Positions 44,301 to 54,440 of a DNA stretch of 64,000 nucleotides are shown piece after piece. The notes under the pieces are model-generated. The model saw only the letters and a list, made by a program, of their open reading frames with translations, ran no database searches and was not told the DNA's origin. The position numbers were made by a program, and so were the translations under genes. Within the stretch, counting starts at the first letter, position 1. Each line of letters begins with the position of its first letter. The DNA comes from Metaphire vulgaris (taxonomy: Eukaryota; Annelida; Clitellata; Crassiclitellata; Megascolecidae). The stretch lies in contig CM030832.1 in assembly GCA_018105865.1 (NCBI GenBank), forward strand, positions 27,974,086 through 28,038,085. The letters run 5' to 3'.

Positions 44301-45985
44301 TACTTGCAATTTATAGCTACAAATTCAAGACTCGTAAATGTCAGGAAGAAAGAAATTTCATATTCTTGATGAATAATGAACATTTTGGAACCAGTAAACA
44401 GAAATCCGATATCAAGTTATAAGTTAAACAACAACGAATACACTAACTAGAAGTTGTTTTCTTTCGGATTCTTGTAAGTTACTGAATTCTTCTGTGGAAA
44501 GACCCAAGCCATCTTCACCTTAGAATAAAACAAATATGACTTTCCAGTCATTAAGTCATTACAAGAATCAGAAGTAAATCACTCTGACAGCTTCTGTCAT
44601 CTCACTAGAGAATGTACAAGTCAAGTTGCTTGTCAGAAAAAAACGGACTTTAAGAGAATGAGCCTCACACACTTTTTAAAGCCACGGCATACAACATTTG
44701 TAATAATATGCCACTAGCAAATTATTTGAGGAAGGCAATGGGGAACCACCCCACTCATCTCATATCCAAGTGGTTAAAGCCAATTGACTTGAATTCCATA
44801 CCTGCTGCTGCTGCTGCCCCTCCTCCTCTTTGTCATCATCCTCATCAAAATATCAATTCATGTGCCTACAATTATTGTGGTCTCACATTATGAAAACACA
44901 CAATCTTTACCTAACAAATCATCTTCTACACACGGTTTGCATTCATCTGTTCTATGACCTGACGTAACTGGCATCTGAGGTCTGATGTTGGAACGCAGTC
45001 TCCTACAAACCGGTTGCTGTTCCTAAACAGATAAGCAATAGAAAATAACTGCAGAATTGAATTTATACCATCGAATCCAAACTTTCAGCCAAACCTGACA
45101 AATGGGGCACGCTAATTTACAGCACCATCAACAATCAAAACCATAATTAGATCAATCACTCAAATTACAATTAACCTTTAGCTTTGACTGGCAACCACTG
45201 GTTAGCCTGCTCTGTTGATAGGCAGTTGCATGGTAAGCATAGATTATCACACCATATTCTGTACAAATGTGAGACTTAATTTTTACTTGTTTACACATGC
45301 AAGCAGACAACATTTGAGCCAAAAATCAGATGTACATGTGACATTCTAGTAAACAAATTTGATGATAAAGACAAATACCATGAGGCAATATATTAAAGAT
45401 TTTGCTTACAAGTGTGATTGCAGCACGCAAAATAGCTTTGTGGCCATGAATGCTTAGATGTTGTAGGGCAGCAAGAAACACCATTAAGACCACCATTAAG
45501 AAATGACTGGGTCCTGTTAGATGGTGACATATCACCTTCACATACATTCTAAAGGACCACTAAACACATTGTGTGAGAAACTGAGAATGTGTTTCCCTTG
45601 CTTTTTCTGCTGAAAAGCATGACATAAAGTGCATTTGCTAAACCACCTAAACACATTGCTTTTCGGAAATAATGCTGCCAGTCAAAGGGTCAAAGGTACT
45701 GCCCATCACAGCTTTGTGTCTCCAAATATTTAAATAAAACAACCTTTTACAAAACATGAAGCTCCTAATAGCAAAATACTTAGTTTTAAAAGTGCAGGCA
45801 TGTAAAATTCAGATCTTAAAAAATGCTGGCTAAGCTTCAAATGAAGTCTGCAAATACCAGAAAGCCATCTTTAGAAAAATGATAAGGGTCTGATTGCATG
45901 TTTCCAAATCAGAATCGACTAATGATGAACTGAATGACTTGTGAATTCACCGTTCTCAAAACAGAACATAATTCAACGCTCAATC
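36383..45985 (-). CDS. UIM and UBZ-type zinc-finger protein, possibly RAP80/UIMC1-like
   Basis: RAP80 reads ubiquitin chains at DNA breaks for the BRCA1-A complex. Exons on minus, 5' to 3', with matching phases: 45985-45951 (tentative), 45022-44911, 44518-44448, 43727-43377, 42972-42887, 42329-42314, 40815 to about 39770 (3' end unresolved), 38805-38776 (tentative), 38471-38429, 37479-37418, 36513-36383. Seen: a UIM-like LLEAVLQSKED built across the 44448/43727 junction; VQMILSYLTEMEELL then PWGKPIPIE; a SUMO-interaction-like IIVECDSDEEF plus two similar acidic pieces (SDEEPFVDD, ESDPDFVSG); and a C-terminal CCHC finger, C-PMC-QIVVSESDYKDH-VQEC, in UBZ4 style. UIM, then an Abraxas-binding-like helix, then a UBZ finger recalls RAP80, but only one UIM and one finger are visible and order differs for the SUMO motif. 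The start codon was not found. Gene reality is well supported; the family name is inference. Confidence 0.65.
37910..38165 (+). repeat. Dispersed SINE-like repeat, copy 3
   Basis: GGCGGTGCTGATCTCCG, GAGTCAACCTTAGGACTCCT, GTTGTTACCACTCTGCTAAC and CTTCCTGCCCTAAG as in copy 2. Confidence 0.6.
38296..38342. repeat. (CA)n microsatellite
   Basis: About 23 CA units, in an intron of the minus-strand gene. Confidence 0.95.
38810..39760. other. Intron of the minus-strand gene; no exon confidently seen
   Basis: Plus-strand ORFs of 63-82 codons here lack splice or homology support. A missing small minus-strand exon is expected in this stretch or just beyond. Confidence 0.4.
39770..40815 (-). CDS. Large central exon of the UIM/UBZ gene
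   Basis: Acceptor TTTTCTAACGTAG. Open for about 350 codons: helical N-terminal part, Lys/Ser/Asn-rich middle with NEGHLNTNEGLLNTDEG micro-repeats, then the IIVECDSDEEF motif. The donor is uncertain: CTA/GTTGAA near 39765 is phase 0, but the next exon needs phase 1, so an extra small exon or another donor exists. Confidence 0.7.
40873..41318. mobile_element. hAT-like MITE hosting a pogo MITE
   Basis: Ends TAGGGCTGGGCTGAATATTC and TATTCGGCCCAGCCCTA. Inner ATTCG repeats. The target-site duplication is not convincing (CGTGAAAT/CACGAAGT). Confidence 0.65.
41083..41287. mobile_element. pogo/Tigger-type MITE, 205 bp, TA target
   Basis: CAGTAGAACCTCGTTATATC and GATATAACGAGGTTCTACTG inverted ends with TA either side, the classic pogo/Tigger terminus. 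An 18-bp CGAACTCGCTTATAT unit repeats three times inside the left arm. Confidence 0.9.
41938..42165 (+). pseudogene. LINE ORF2 C-terminus and 3' end
   Basis: FESVGPILWNALDASMRGLA then FLKRLKTYLFVN, then GTGCTATACAAATAGTTTGT and a TTACA-repeat tail. 5'-truncated copy in an intron, antisense to the UIM/UBZ gene. Confidence 0.75.
42330..42886. other. Intron, nothing recognised
   Basis: The 91-codon + ORF at 42473 includes a (CAT)n stretch and is unsupported. Confidence 0.4.
43728..44447. other. Intron, nothing recognised
   Basis: AT-rich between two exons of the minus-strand gene. Confidence 0.5.
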
Positions 45986-46289
45986 CTAAAACAAAAGAAA
46001 GCAGAATCAAGTAAGAAGTCCATTAGATCTACATCTCTGCATTTCCATCAGAAACTCAAAATCTATTGCAACTCCAAGAAAGAGCAAATACGTGCACACA
46101 TGGAAACTAGAATTCTGCTCATTGGAATGTTTAATTTTATTTGATTTTTTAACTGTACATGTCTTCGTGAGCAGGGACGTGGTCACGTAGCTAGACATGG
46201 ACTTGGGGGGGAGGGTCTCAAGCCTCCCCAAACCTGAAGCTAACCCCCCCCCCCCAAATGAATTCAAGCCCAAATAGCATTGCAGGCTC

Positions 46290-46850
46290 AAATGCTTGTT
46301 TGTTCACAAGTATATTCTGTCTCAATTTTATTCTAGAGCATTCAAAATGCCACGAAAAATGGTGTGCTATGTCAAACAACACTATACAAAGTCTTCAAGA
46401 AATCTATTCTCTGCCAAATGTCTACATATTCGATTGAGAGATAAGAGGGGTCTTAAGATAGCTGGTTTCTTGTATCACAGGTTTCATAGACCACAAAATA
46501 TCTAAAAATTGATACTCTGTCTGACATTGGACTGTGTAAGGACTATTGCTACAGTAGGCTTAGATATACACAAATTAAGAGTGATGAAACGAATTATATC
46601 AACATTTTCTTTCTTGTGTCTCCATCTACATTGCATCAAAGAGTACTAGATTAGTCAATATATTCTGCCTCAATTTTATTCTAGAGCGTTCGAAATGCCA
46701 CGAAAAATGGCGAGCCTTTTGAATCGACATTATACAAAGTCTTCAAGAAATCTATTCTCTGTCAAATGTCTACAAAGTCGTTCAAGAGATAAGAGGGGTT
46801 TTAAGATAGCAGGCTTCTTGTATCACAGGTTTCATACACCACAAAAATAT
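46290..46850 (+). repeat. Tandemly duplicated block with two related small ORFs
   Basis: Copies of about 180 bp at about 46314-46500 and 46677-46848 start with CAATTTTATTCTAGAGC and code MPRKM...HYTKSSRNLFS and KRG-KIAGFLYHRFH in both. Differences at several codons keep the frame. Function unknown. The TTTATTCTAG before each looks like an acceptor. Confidence 0.6.
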
Positions 46851-46860
46851 TATAAAATAT

Positions 46861-47100
46861 CAGTCGCGGTAGAACATCGCAGAGACATGTCAGTCACGGT
46901 ACAGCATAGCAGATACATGTCAGTCGCGGTACAGCATAGCAGATACATGTCAGTCGTGGTAAAACATAGCAGATACATGTCAGTCGTGGTACAACATAGC
47001 AGAGTCAGGTAAGTCGCAGTACAACATAGCCGAGATATGTTAGTCGCGGTACAACATAGCACTGACATATGAGTCGCTGTACAACATAGCACACATGTCG
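46861..47100 (+). repeat. 30-bp minisatellite, 8 units
   Basis: Unit contains CAGTCGCGGTACAACATAGC and AGATACATGT. It extends the second small ORF as decapeptides (MSVAVQHSRY). Units diverge toward the right. Confidence 0.85.
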
Positions 47101-47119
47101 GTCTCAGATGGGGGAATAT

Positions 47120-49020
47120 CCCTGGAGGGAAGTAAGTAAGTAAGTAAGTAAAATCTCGTTAATTTCTAAAGCGCTTCCAAAAGATGCACCGAAGTAGCTC
47201 CTTATTCCTATGCGCTCAATCTCAAATGAAGTAGCTATAGCCAAAGGTGGGTCATTCATGCCGGGTCATTTAATCAAAAGGGCGAGTGGGCAGGACGCTA
47301 TAGCTATGGAGGAAATGATTTTATAAAGAGAAATGATTTTAGTTTGGAAAGAAAAACATGAGGAGATGTTGCAAGAAGGGGAGAAAATTGTGACTCAGAG
47401 TTTGTTATTTGGCTTTGATGTAGACAACGAAGGGATATTGGAATTGAGTTCCAAAGCTCAGGTGCCGCATATGAAAAAAGCACGATTGCAAATTTTGAGA
47501 GATGATTGATTCAGAGGTCGAAGGAGAGTTACATGAGAAGAGGATCTAGTAGATCCAGGTTGTTGTGGAATTATCAGATTTCTTAGGTAGACTGGTTTTG
47601 ATGTATGGAGTGAGTTATAAGTCATCGATATTATTTTATATTCAATGCGTTCTGTTATCTTGAGCCAGTGGAGAGATTTGAGTAATGGTGTAATGTGGCA
47701 AAATTTAGGCGATTTAGTTACTGCATGAGCTAAGGCATTTTGAATCGATTGGAGTTTACATATGAAAGCCTTTGGAAGATTGTGAAACAGTGAGTTGCAG
47801 TAGTCTAACTTAGAGTGAACTATTGAAGTGGCAATAGTGGAAGCAGTTTTAATATCAAGGTAGGGGGCGAAGGCACGTAGATCACGAATGTGAGCATAAC
47901 AGGTTTTGATAGTTGAGATATGTGAGCTTCAAAATTTAGGGAGGAGTCAAAAGTAAATCCAAGATTTGTTGCAGTTGGAAAAGGGGTTATTATTGTATCT
48001 GGGGCTAAAATCAGTGTGGGATTTTCAATTTTTTTCAGTTGTTGTGGCAGTCCAAATAAGAGAAATTCTGTTTTGGAGGGATTGAGGGCAAGGAGATTAG
48101 CTGACATCCACGATGAGATTGACAAAAATGCTGATTCTAGTTCAGAGATTGATGCCTTAAAGGAAGATGGAGTAAACAAAAGAAATAATTGAGTGTCGTC
48201 TGCATAAAGTTGATGATTCAATTTGAGAGAGTTGATTAAGGATGACAGTGGGGTAGTGTAGAGACTGAACAAAACCGGTCCAAGGACAGATCCTTGTGGT
48301 ACTCCATAGTATAGATCGGAGGGTGATGAAGTTTGATTCTGGCATGAAACTTGAAAGGATCTAGATTGGAGATAGGATTGGAACCAGCGGTGAGCTACAG
48401 AAGATATTCCAAACCAGAGGAAAGGCGTTTCAGTAGGATTTTGTGATCTATAGTATCAAAGGCAGCAGAAAGATCAAGGAGACAGAGACCAGTAACTCGT
48501 TGAGATCAATGGCAGTGAGGAGTTTGTCATAAATGTATGTGAGGACGGTTTCTGTTGAATGATGTTTTGTATAAGCGGATTGGTGAGTGTTGTATAAGGT
48601 GTTTTTGACAAATGCTCAGTTAGTCTGGAAAGAACGATTTTCTCTGTGAGTTTGGAGAGGACAGACAGGTTTGAAATGGGGCGATAGTTGTTGAGATCTT
48701 CTCTGTCAAGGTTTGGTTTTTTAAGAAGTGGAGTTACTGAGGAATTTTTAAATGAGGATGGGAATGTGCCTGTGGAAAGAGATAAATTGATAATTTTTTT
48801 AATAGTTGGTACTAGGACAGAGGCACACTGTTTGAGAAGAGAGGTTGGTATTGGATCAAGACTGCATTGCTTGTTTGGAAAGGACTGCAGGAGTTTAGAT
48901 ACTTCTTCCTCAGTCACAGGAGTGAAGCAGGAAAAATTGGAAGGAGCTTCTGGCGGTGATGGGTGATGTGGAGATGTATTTTGATTGGTCAGGGAAGGAG
49001 TTGCGCAGAGGGAATCTTGG
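47120..49020 (-). pseudogene. LINE reverse-transcriptase copy, longest in window
   Basis: Minus-strand peptides in order: VTEEEVSKLLQSF, SLDPIPTSLLK, VTPLLKKPN, NNYRPISNLSVLSK, GVPQGSVLGPVLFSLYTTP, YADDTQLFLLF and NPSKTEFLLFGL. Then a C-terminal part near 47450-47750, and the 3' end AACGAGATTTTACTTACTTA at about 47150. These are the standard reverse-transcriptase blocks of L2/CR1-type LINEs. Frameshifts and missing pieces (around 48350-48480) make it inactive; the endonuclease is absent. Confidence 0.8.
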
Positions 49021-49073
49021 GCTTCAGCCCATCCCCCCAAACCTAAAATCCTGGTTACGTCCCTGTTCGTGAG

Positions 49074-49600
49074 AACTGTTAGCTGCGCAAGCCCGCTGGT
49101 TTTCGGCGCGCTGGTTTTCGGCCACCAGTTCCTCTGAGTAATTTTCGACACAGAGGGGATCTATGGGATTTTAAACAAACCGCTCGGCAAGCCAAACTAG
49201 CGCCGCTGCTCGAGGGAGCAGCCACGGAGTCTATAATGGCAAACAGAATTTAATAAAGGATAATTAAATCATTAAACAAACCGATTGAAAGCGAAGAATT
49301 CGATCAACTTCAATGTCTGTTGACTTGTATAATGAAAGCAAACAATCTCTAAAATTCAACGAAGATCGACGAATTCTCGCTCGAGTCAAGTGCTACCGCT
49401 GCGAATTTCAGAAATTCCTGGGATAAATGTAAAGACGTCTATCGTCTGACCAATGACGTCGTTCAGATTTCCACAATTTATAAAAATTTCATTTAATATC
49501 AATGTTACTGTTGAGTTTTATATAAGTGTTTTAAGTTTTTAACTCCACTTAGTTTCACAACAAATTCTGTAAGAAAAATGTAAAAATTGAACTTGCGTAT
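49074..49600. other. No gene seen; possible 5' flank of the minus-strand gene
   Basis: Less repetitive than its neighbours. Could hold the missing first exon of the UIM/UBZ gene, but I saw no convincing start codon and donor. Confidence 0.3.
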
Positions 49601-50290
49601 ATATTGAACAGTTTTTATAGCACCCAACTGCTGGAGTCATCACCATACAGTAGCTGGAAGCTAACATGTAACTCAAACAATTGGCTAAATTCTAGCCACG
49701 TTTGTATATTGCCCCATTCAAGGAGTCATCATCATACAGTAGTATAAATATTAGAGGCAATTTCTGCCAATTTTGAACAAGTTAAAACAGATTTTTATAG
49801 CGCCCAACCGCTGGAGTCATCACCATGCATACAGTAGCTGGAAACTCACACGTACGTAACCCAAAACAATTGCCAGAATCCAAGGAGTCATCGCCATACA
49901 GTAGTCCTGCCATAATTATTAGAGGTAGTTTCAGTGGCGGATCTAGGGTGTCCGACGCCCGGGCACAAAACATATACTGATGACGCCCCTCAACTTGACG
50001 AACATTGCTGACGAGCAAAAAAAGGTCGTCACTTCTTACAGCGCCCCTCTTCATATAGGCCTAGTGCTGACAAGCAAAACAAGTCGTCACACTTCTTTAT
50101 TGTGCATTTCACTTACATACATGTATATACCCGATTTTGGCGCCCTCCCCCTCGGCGCCCGGGGACATATGTACCCCTGCCCTCTTTAGATCCGCCTCTG
50201 GGTAATTTGTGCCAATTTTGTAAAGTTTAAACTGATTTTTATAGCGCCCAATTGCTGGAGTCATCACCATACAGTTTAGAAACAAACTTT
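49600..50290. repeat. GGAGTCATCACCATACAG satellite-like copies
   Basis: GGAGTCATCACCATACAGTA recurs near 49635, 49723 (variant), 49813, 49885 (variant) and 50257, mostly after TTTTTATAGCGCCCAA. Inverse copies occur near 51065, 51175, 53205 and 53265 (CGATGACTCC). The last family members flank the composite hAT. Confidence 0.7.
49932..50200. mobile_element. hAT-like MITE, 269 bp
   Basis: Left CAGTGGCGGATCTAGG, right TAGATCCGCCTCTG. Flanks GGTAGTTT and GGTAATTT (7 of 8). Two reverse-complement modules (GACGAGCAAAAAAAGGTCGT, GACAAGCAAAACAAGTCGTC). Confidence 0.85.
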
Positions 50291-50562
50291 GGGTCACTAT
50301 GTTGGGTACAAACGTTGGGTATAGATGTTGGGAACTATGTTGGGTAAATTGTTGAGTACAAACGTTAGAAACAAACGTTGGGGAACTGTGTTGGGTACAA
50401 TGTCGGGTACAAACGTTGGGAACAACGTTGGGAACAATGTTGGGTACATTGTGGGGCATAAACGTTGGGAACAACGTTAGGAACTATTTTCTTGTGTACA
50501 AACGTTGGGAACAAACGTTGGGACGCTATGTTGGGTACATTGATGGGTACAAACGTTGGAAC
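50279..50562. repeat. AACGTTGGG minisatellite
   Basis: Short units of about 11-13 bp (GGGTACAAACGTT, GGGAACAATGTT) repeat about 20 times. A few more units resume at 51015-51040 after the LINE insertion. Confidence 0.8.
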
Positions 50563-51016
50563 AAAGTAACAAGTATGTAAAATCTCGTTAACTTCTATAG
50601 CGCTCTCGAAAGATGCACCGAAGTAGCTCCTTATTCCTATTCGCTTAATCTCAGAAATGAAGTAGCAATATAGCCAAAGGTGGGGTCATTCATGCCGGGT
50701 CATTTAATCAATAGGGCGAGTGGGTAGGACGTTGCAGCTATGGAGGAAATGATTTTTTGAAGAGAAATGATTTTAGTTTAGAAAGAAAAACATGAGGAGA
50801 TGTTGCAAGAAGAGGAGAAAATTATGACTCAGAGTTTGTTATTTGGCTTTGATTTATACAGCGCGTAACAGCGGAGGGATATTGGAATTGAGTTCCAAAG
50901 CTCTGGTGCTGCGTATGAAAAGGCACGATTGCAAATTTTGAGAGATGATTGATTCAGAGGTCGAAGGAGAGTTACATGAGAAGAAGATCTAGTAGGTCAA
51001 GGTTGTTGTGGAATTA
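50563..51016 (-). mobile_element. LINE 3' end, inserted in the minisatellite
   Basis: TATGTAAAATCTCGTTAACT at the left is the inverse of the TTAC-tailed 3' end. Closely similar to 47130-47580. Confidence 0.75.
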
Positions 51017-51233
51017 TCAAACAAACGTTAGGAGCTATGTTGGGTTAGGGTGAGAGTCGTTGTGTGACGATGACTCCTTGCGTTGTGCGATATATAGGCC
51101 TACAATTAAGTGGCTAAAATTAGGCCTATGCCGAGTTTCACAGCCACTTGTGATTTTCAAGCTACTGTATGGTGATGACTCCGGTGATAGTGCGCTATAT
51201 AAAGTTGTTTTAAAACGTTTCAAAACTGCCCAG

Positions 51234-53169
51234 TAGAGCTGGGTCGATTACGATTATTTTTTCCGATTACGATTACGATTATTTTCGATTATTTTTCACG
51301 ATTACGATTACGATTACGATTACGGTTTTTTAAATAATCGCGATTTCGATTTCGATTATTTCACAGTACCTTTAGAAACTGGCTTTCCCGCCATATTTTA
51401 CAGTATTCGGCAATCCTCTGTGTATCGATGCTCAGTTGATCTTAGACAGGGATATTTCTACACCCCTAACACCCCCCAACACCCCCAATTTGAGGTCGAC
51501 ACCCCTAACATTTGGTGATGTGACAATGATATGCATACAGAATGCATATTTATTTATTTATTTATTGACAATTTAAATAGCGCAGTACGCAAGGCTAAGG
51601 CCTACAACAAGAGCGCTTAACACAGTTCATATCCAATATTAAATAAATGTGTCTTCAAATTTCTAATGAAAAGTCCAGCTGAGACTGCTCCAGTCACATT
51701 GTCTGGAAGAGAGTTCCACAGGGCGGGATTACCCCGCGCGAATGATCTTTCCCCAAACTTAGGGGTCTTGGGCGGGGGAGGGACCAACAACTGCACTCTC
51801 CGACTGGACCTAAGAACCGATCTCCTCTCGATCACAGTCGATCTTCGTACAAGCACAGTTAGATAATCAGGACAGAGTGGATCGTGTAAAGCCCGAAACA
51901 AAGCCAACAGCGCTTGTAGACAATGCACTGTGGAACACGGATCCAGTGGAGTCGATCTCTGGGGAGAGGAGTGATTAGCCCTGAACACCCCCAAACAGGC
52001 CCATTCAGAGGGGGCTAGGATGGCCATTCGGCCCGGGCCTCCATCATTTTGGGGGCCTCCATTTGTTTCCTTGTCAAGAATTCTGGGAGAGCTAGAAAGC
52101 TAGATAGCTACTACTAGAAGGGCCTCAAAATTTGGTGATGACCTTTTTTGTTGTTGATAATTTTGGGATTTTGGGAAAGCTAGGAAGGTATTCTGCGGTC
52201 CTCAAAATTGGTGATTACCTTTTTTCGCTTGTCAACATTTTAATTGTTGGGAAGGCTAGGAGAGGCCTCGAAATTCCAACTGGCCTGGACCTCCTTCAGC
52301 CTCTGAAGAGGCCTGCCCCCAAATGGAGAAATAGACCCCACAACTTTATCCTCGGATGACTTATTTGCTTGTCAGACATTTTGTGAGTCTCTACAACGGT
52401 TTTTTGCTTGTCAGCCTTTTTCGGTAGAGACTTCCAAATTTCGACACTTCCAGATTTTCCCGACACCCCAAATTCACAATCCTACAATCCTAGAAATAAA
52501 CACACCCCAGATTTTCCCGACACCCCTCCCCAATTCACAATCCTAGAAATAACCCTGGTCTTCAATCTCCTTAAAGGATCGAGCCTGGGTGGCAAGACCG
52601 ATATCGTCAGCGTATCCAAACTTCCTACTGATGGTACCAGGTAGGCCTAAGCCGTTTGTAGGCCTATAGGCCTACAAATTGAATAACGTGGGGGCTAGAA
52701 CTGGACCCTATGGTAGACCGTTTCGTCGACGTCTCCAGGAGCTGACACATGGACTACTAGAATTGGCTGACATCTCCCAAGTGAACTCAGAACCGTCTGT
52801 CAGAAATGAGTAATTCCACAAGTTGACAGAACCAGGGTGGCAAGTTGAGCGAGAGTTTGTACATTAAACCCACCTGACACACCGTATCGAAAGCTGCTGT
52901 CAAACCCAGAAAGATGGTACCTGTCTTTAGACGCTGTTGAATCCATTTTCAATGAAAATCTTATAATCAAAGGTAAATTGATCTTTCTTTGAATCGGAAA
53001 TATTGTATAATAACACTTACGGGAATAATCGAAAAATAATCGCGATTTCGATTATTTTTTCGACGATTATCGATTATTTCGATTAATTTAATAATCGTGT
53101 CGATTACGATTACGATTTTTTCAAAAATCGCGATTTCGATTACGATTACGATTAATCGACCCACCCCTA
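51234..53169 (-). mobile_element. Composite hAT-like element, copy 2 (1936 bp, inverted)
   Basis: Ends TAGAGCTGGGTCGATTA and TAATCGACCCACCCCTA with a perfect CTGCCCAG duplication. Same AATCG arrays, same nested CAGGGATATTTCTA element, same LINE fragment and same GGTCTTCAATCTCCTTAAAG junction as copy 1, reverse-complemented. Confidence 0.9.
51575..52030 (-). pseudogene. LINE ORF2 C-terminal fragment inside copy 2
   Basis: FRALHDPLCPDYLTVLVRRS, VPPPPKTPKFGERSFARGNP and LWNSLPDNVTGAVSAGLFIR then LKTHLFNIGYELC. More intact than the equivalent in copy 1, where the frame breaks before WNSLPD. Confidence 0.8.
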
Positions 53170-53364
53170 CTGCCCAGCATCACCTCTGATATATGCAACT
53201 GTGTGGCGATGACTCCTTGTGTTGGGCGATATATACACGCGGCTAAAATGATTTTGCCGAGTTTGATGACTCCGGCGATAGGGAGCTATATAAAGTGGGT
53301 TTAATTTTCCCTCTAATTGGATAGAACTGCTAATTAGGCGCTAAACAAACGCATCGCGGTCTCC

Positions 53365-53568
53365 ATGGAGCTGTTCTTGGAACTTCTTTCCTTATTTATG
53401 GACTACTTTCGGATTACTGGAGTCACGACCGCTCATGATTACCGTTATTTTAATTTAAGAATCAGAAGTCGTATACCTGTAGGCCCTATTTGTAATCATA
53501 TGGATTTGCTTCGTACTTGTCTTAACAAAACTTCTGACGAAGGTGGCTTGCACACCTTGCAGCAAAAG
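53365..53568 (+). CDS. Candidate isolated first coding exon, 68 residues
   Basis: I do not recognise the product. CTCCATGG gives a fair start context. 68 codons are open without low-complexity sequence (MELFLELLSLFMDYFRITG, then DYRYFNLRIRSRIPVGPICN, ending GGLHTLQQK). The frame meets a strong donor AAAAG/GTGAGT at phase 0. No downstream exon was found on + before the GPCR exons, so the rest is missing, very distant, or this is a chance ORF. Nearby sequence holds an L2-type LINE fragment (minus) at 54155-54440. Not repeat-derived as far as I can tell. Confidence 0.35.
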
Positions 53569-54020
53569 GTGAGTTGTGAGCGAAAATCTCATATAGGCCT
53601 ACGCTGTTATGCCGAAGTGGAAAAATACCGGTATTGCGATATTTAGTCATAGGCCTGCCGATACCAACAAGACTTTTAACTCCTAACTGGGTATTTAACT
53701 GTAACTCAATGTAAAATGAACGGATATATCCGGGGTCCCCAGTTAAAGGGTTAATAAGCTAATACCGACCTACCTATATACCGAATACCTTTACCGACAT
53801 AAGATACCGACACCGACCCACCACTATAATAGGCTATGCTTTTGTCCGAATATCTTTACAGTCAGAAGTAGACCTAATTAACTTTCGCATCAACCTAGCG
53901 GTTAAGGGATGATGCCGAATTTATAAGGAAACGTTTAGGCCTATAAGCTTAGTGAAGGTGTTTCAACGAAATCGCGAAAAAATGCTCGATACCAAACCAT
54001 TTCAAAGTCCATCCATCCGT

Positions 54021-54072
54021 CCACCCACCCACCCACCCACCCACCCGTACATACATACATACATACATACAG
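54021..54072. repeat. (CCAC)n and (ATAC)n microsatellites
   Basis: Adjacent short runs of two tetranucleotides. Confidence 0.9.
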
Positions 54073-54154
54073 TATATAGAAAGCTCGAATAGTAATTATT
54101 CATTTGTGTCAAATGCAGTCGTAATGTGCTATCTGAATTCATTTACATTCTTTC

Positions 54155-54440
54155 ATCATCATGGTGTGCCATCTTCGATTCGAAGGTTGGCAGTCACGAT
54201 TTGTCTCCATTTGTCTCGGTCTTCAGTTAATCTTTTCATTTCCCCACATAATTTTCTATGCCAGTCCAGCTTTTTATGTCGTCTAACCATGTTCTTCGTG
54301 GTCGTCCTCAGACGTCCTGTAGTTGCCTTCCCTTCATATTTCCCTTCCAAGACATTTAGTGCTTGCTGTGTGCATGATCCTCTCATTATATGACCAGCGT
54401 ACTGTGTTTTCCTTTTAGCAGTCTCTTTCATCAGGGTCTT
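54155..54440 (-). pseudogene. LINE ORF2 C-terminal fragment
   Basis: Minus translation MKETAKRKTQYAGHIMRG, LNVLEGKYEGK and LTEDRDKWRQIVTANLR is the typical tail of a non-LTR reverse-transcriptase ORF. Open for 90 codons but truncated. Confidence 0.75.

Larger units (their letters stand above)
46172..49065. mobile_element. hAT-like composite element, 2894 bp
   Basis: Ends CAGGGACGTGGTCACG and CTGGTTACGTCCCTG with a perfect 8-bp duplication TTCGTGAG (46164-46171 and 49066-49073). Carries a duplicated ORF block, a 30-bp minisatellite and a minus-strand LINE. No hAT transposase seen. Confidence 0.85.
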
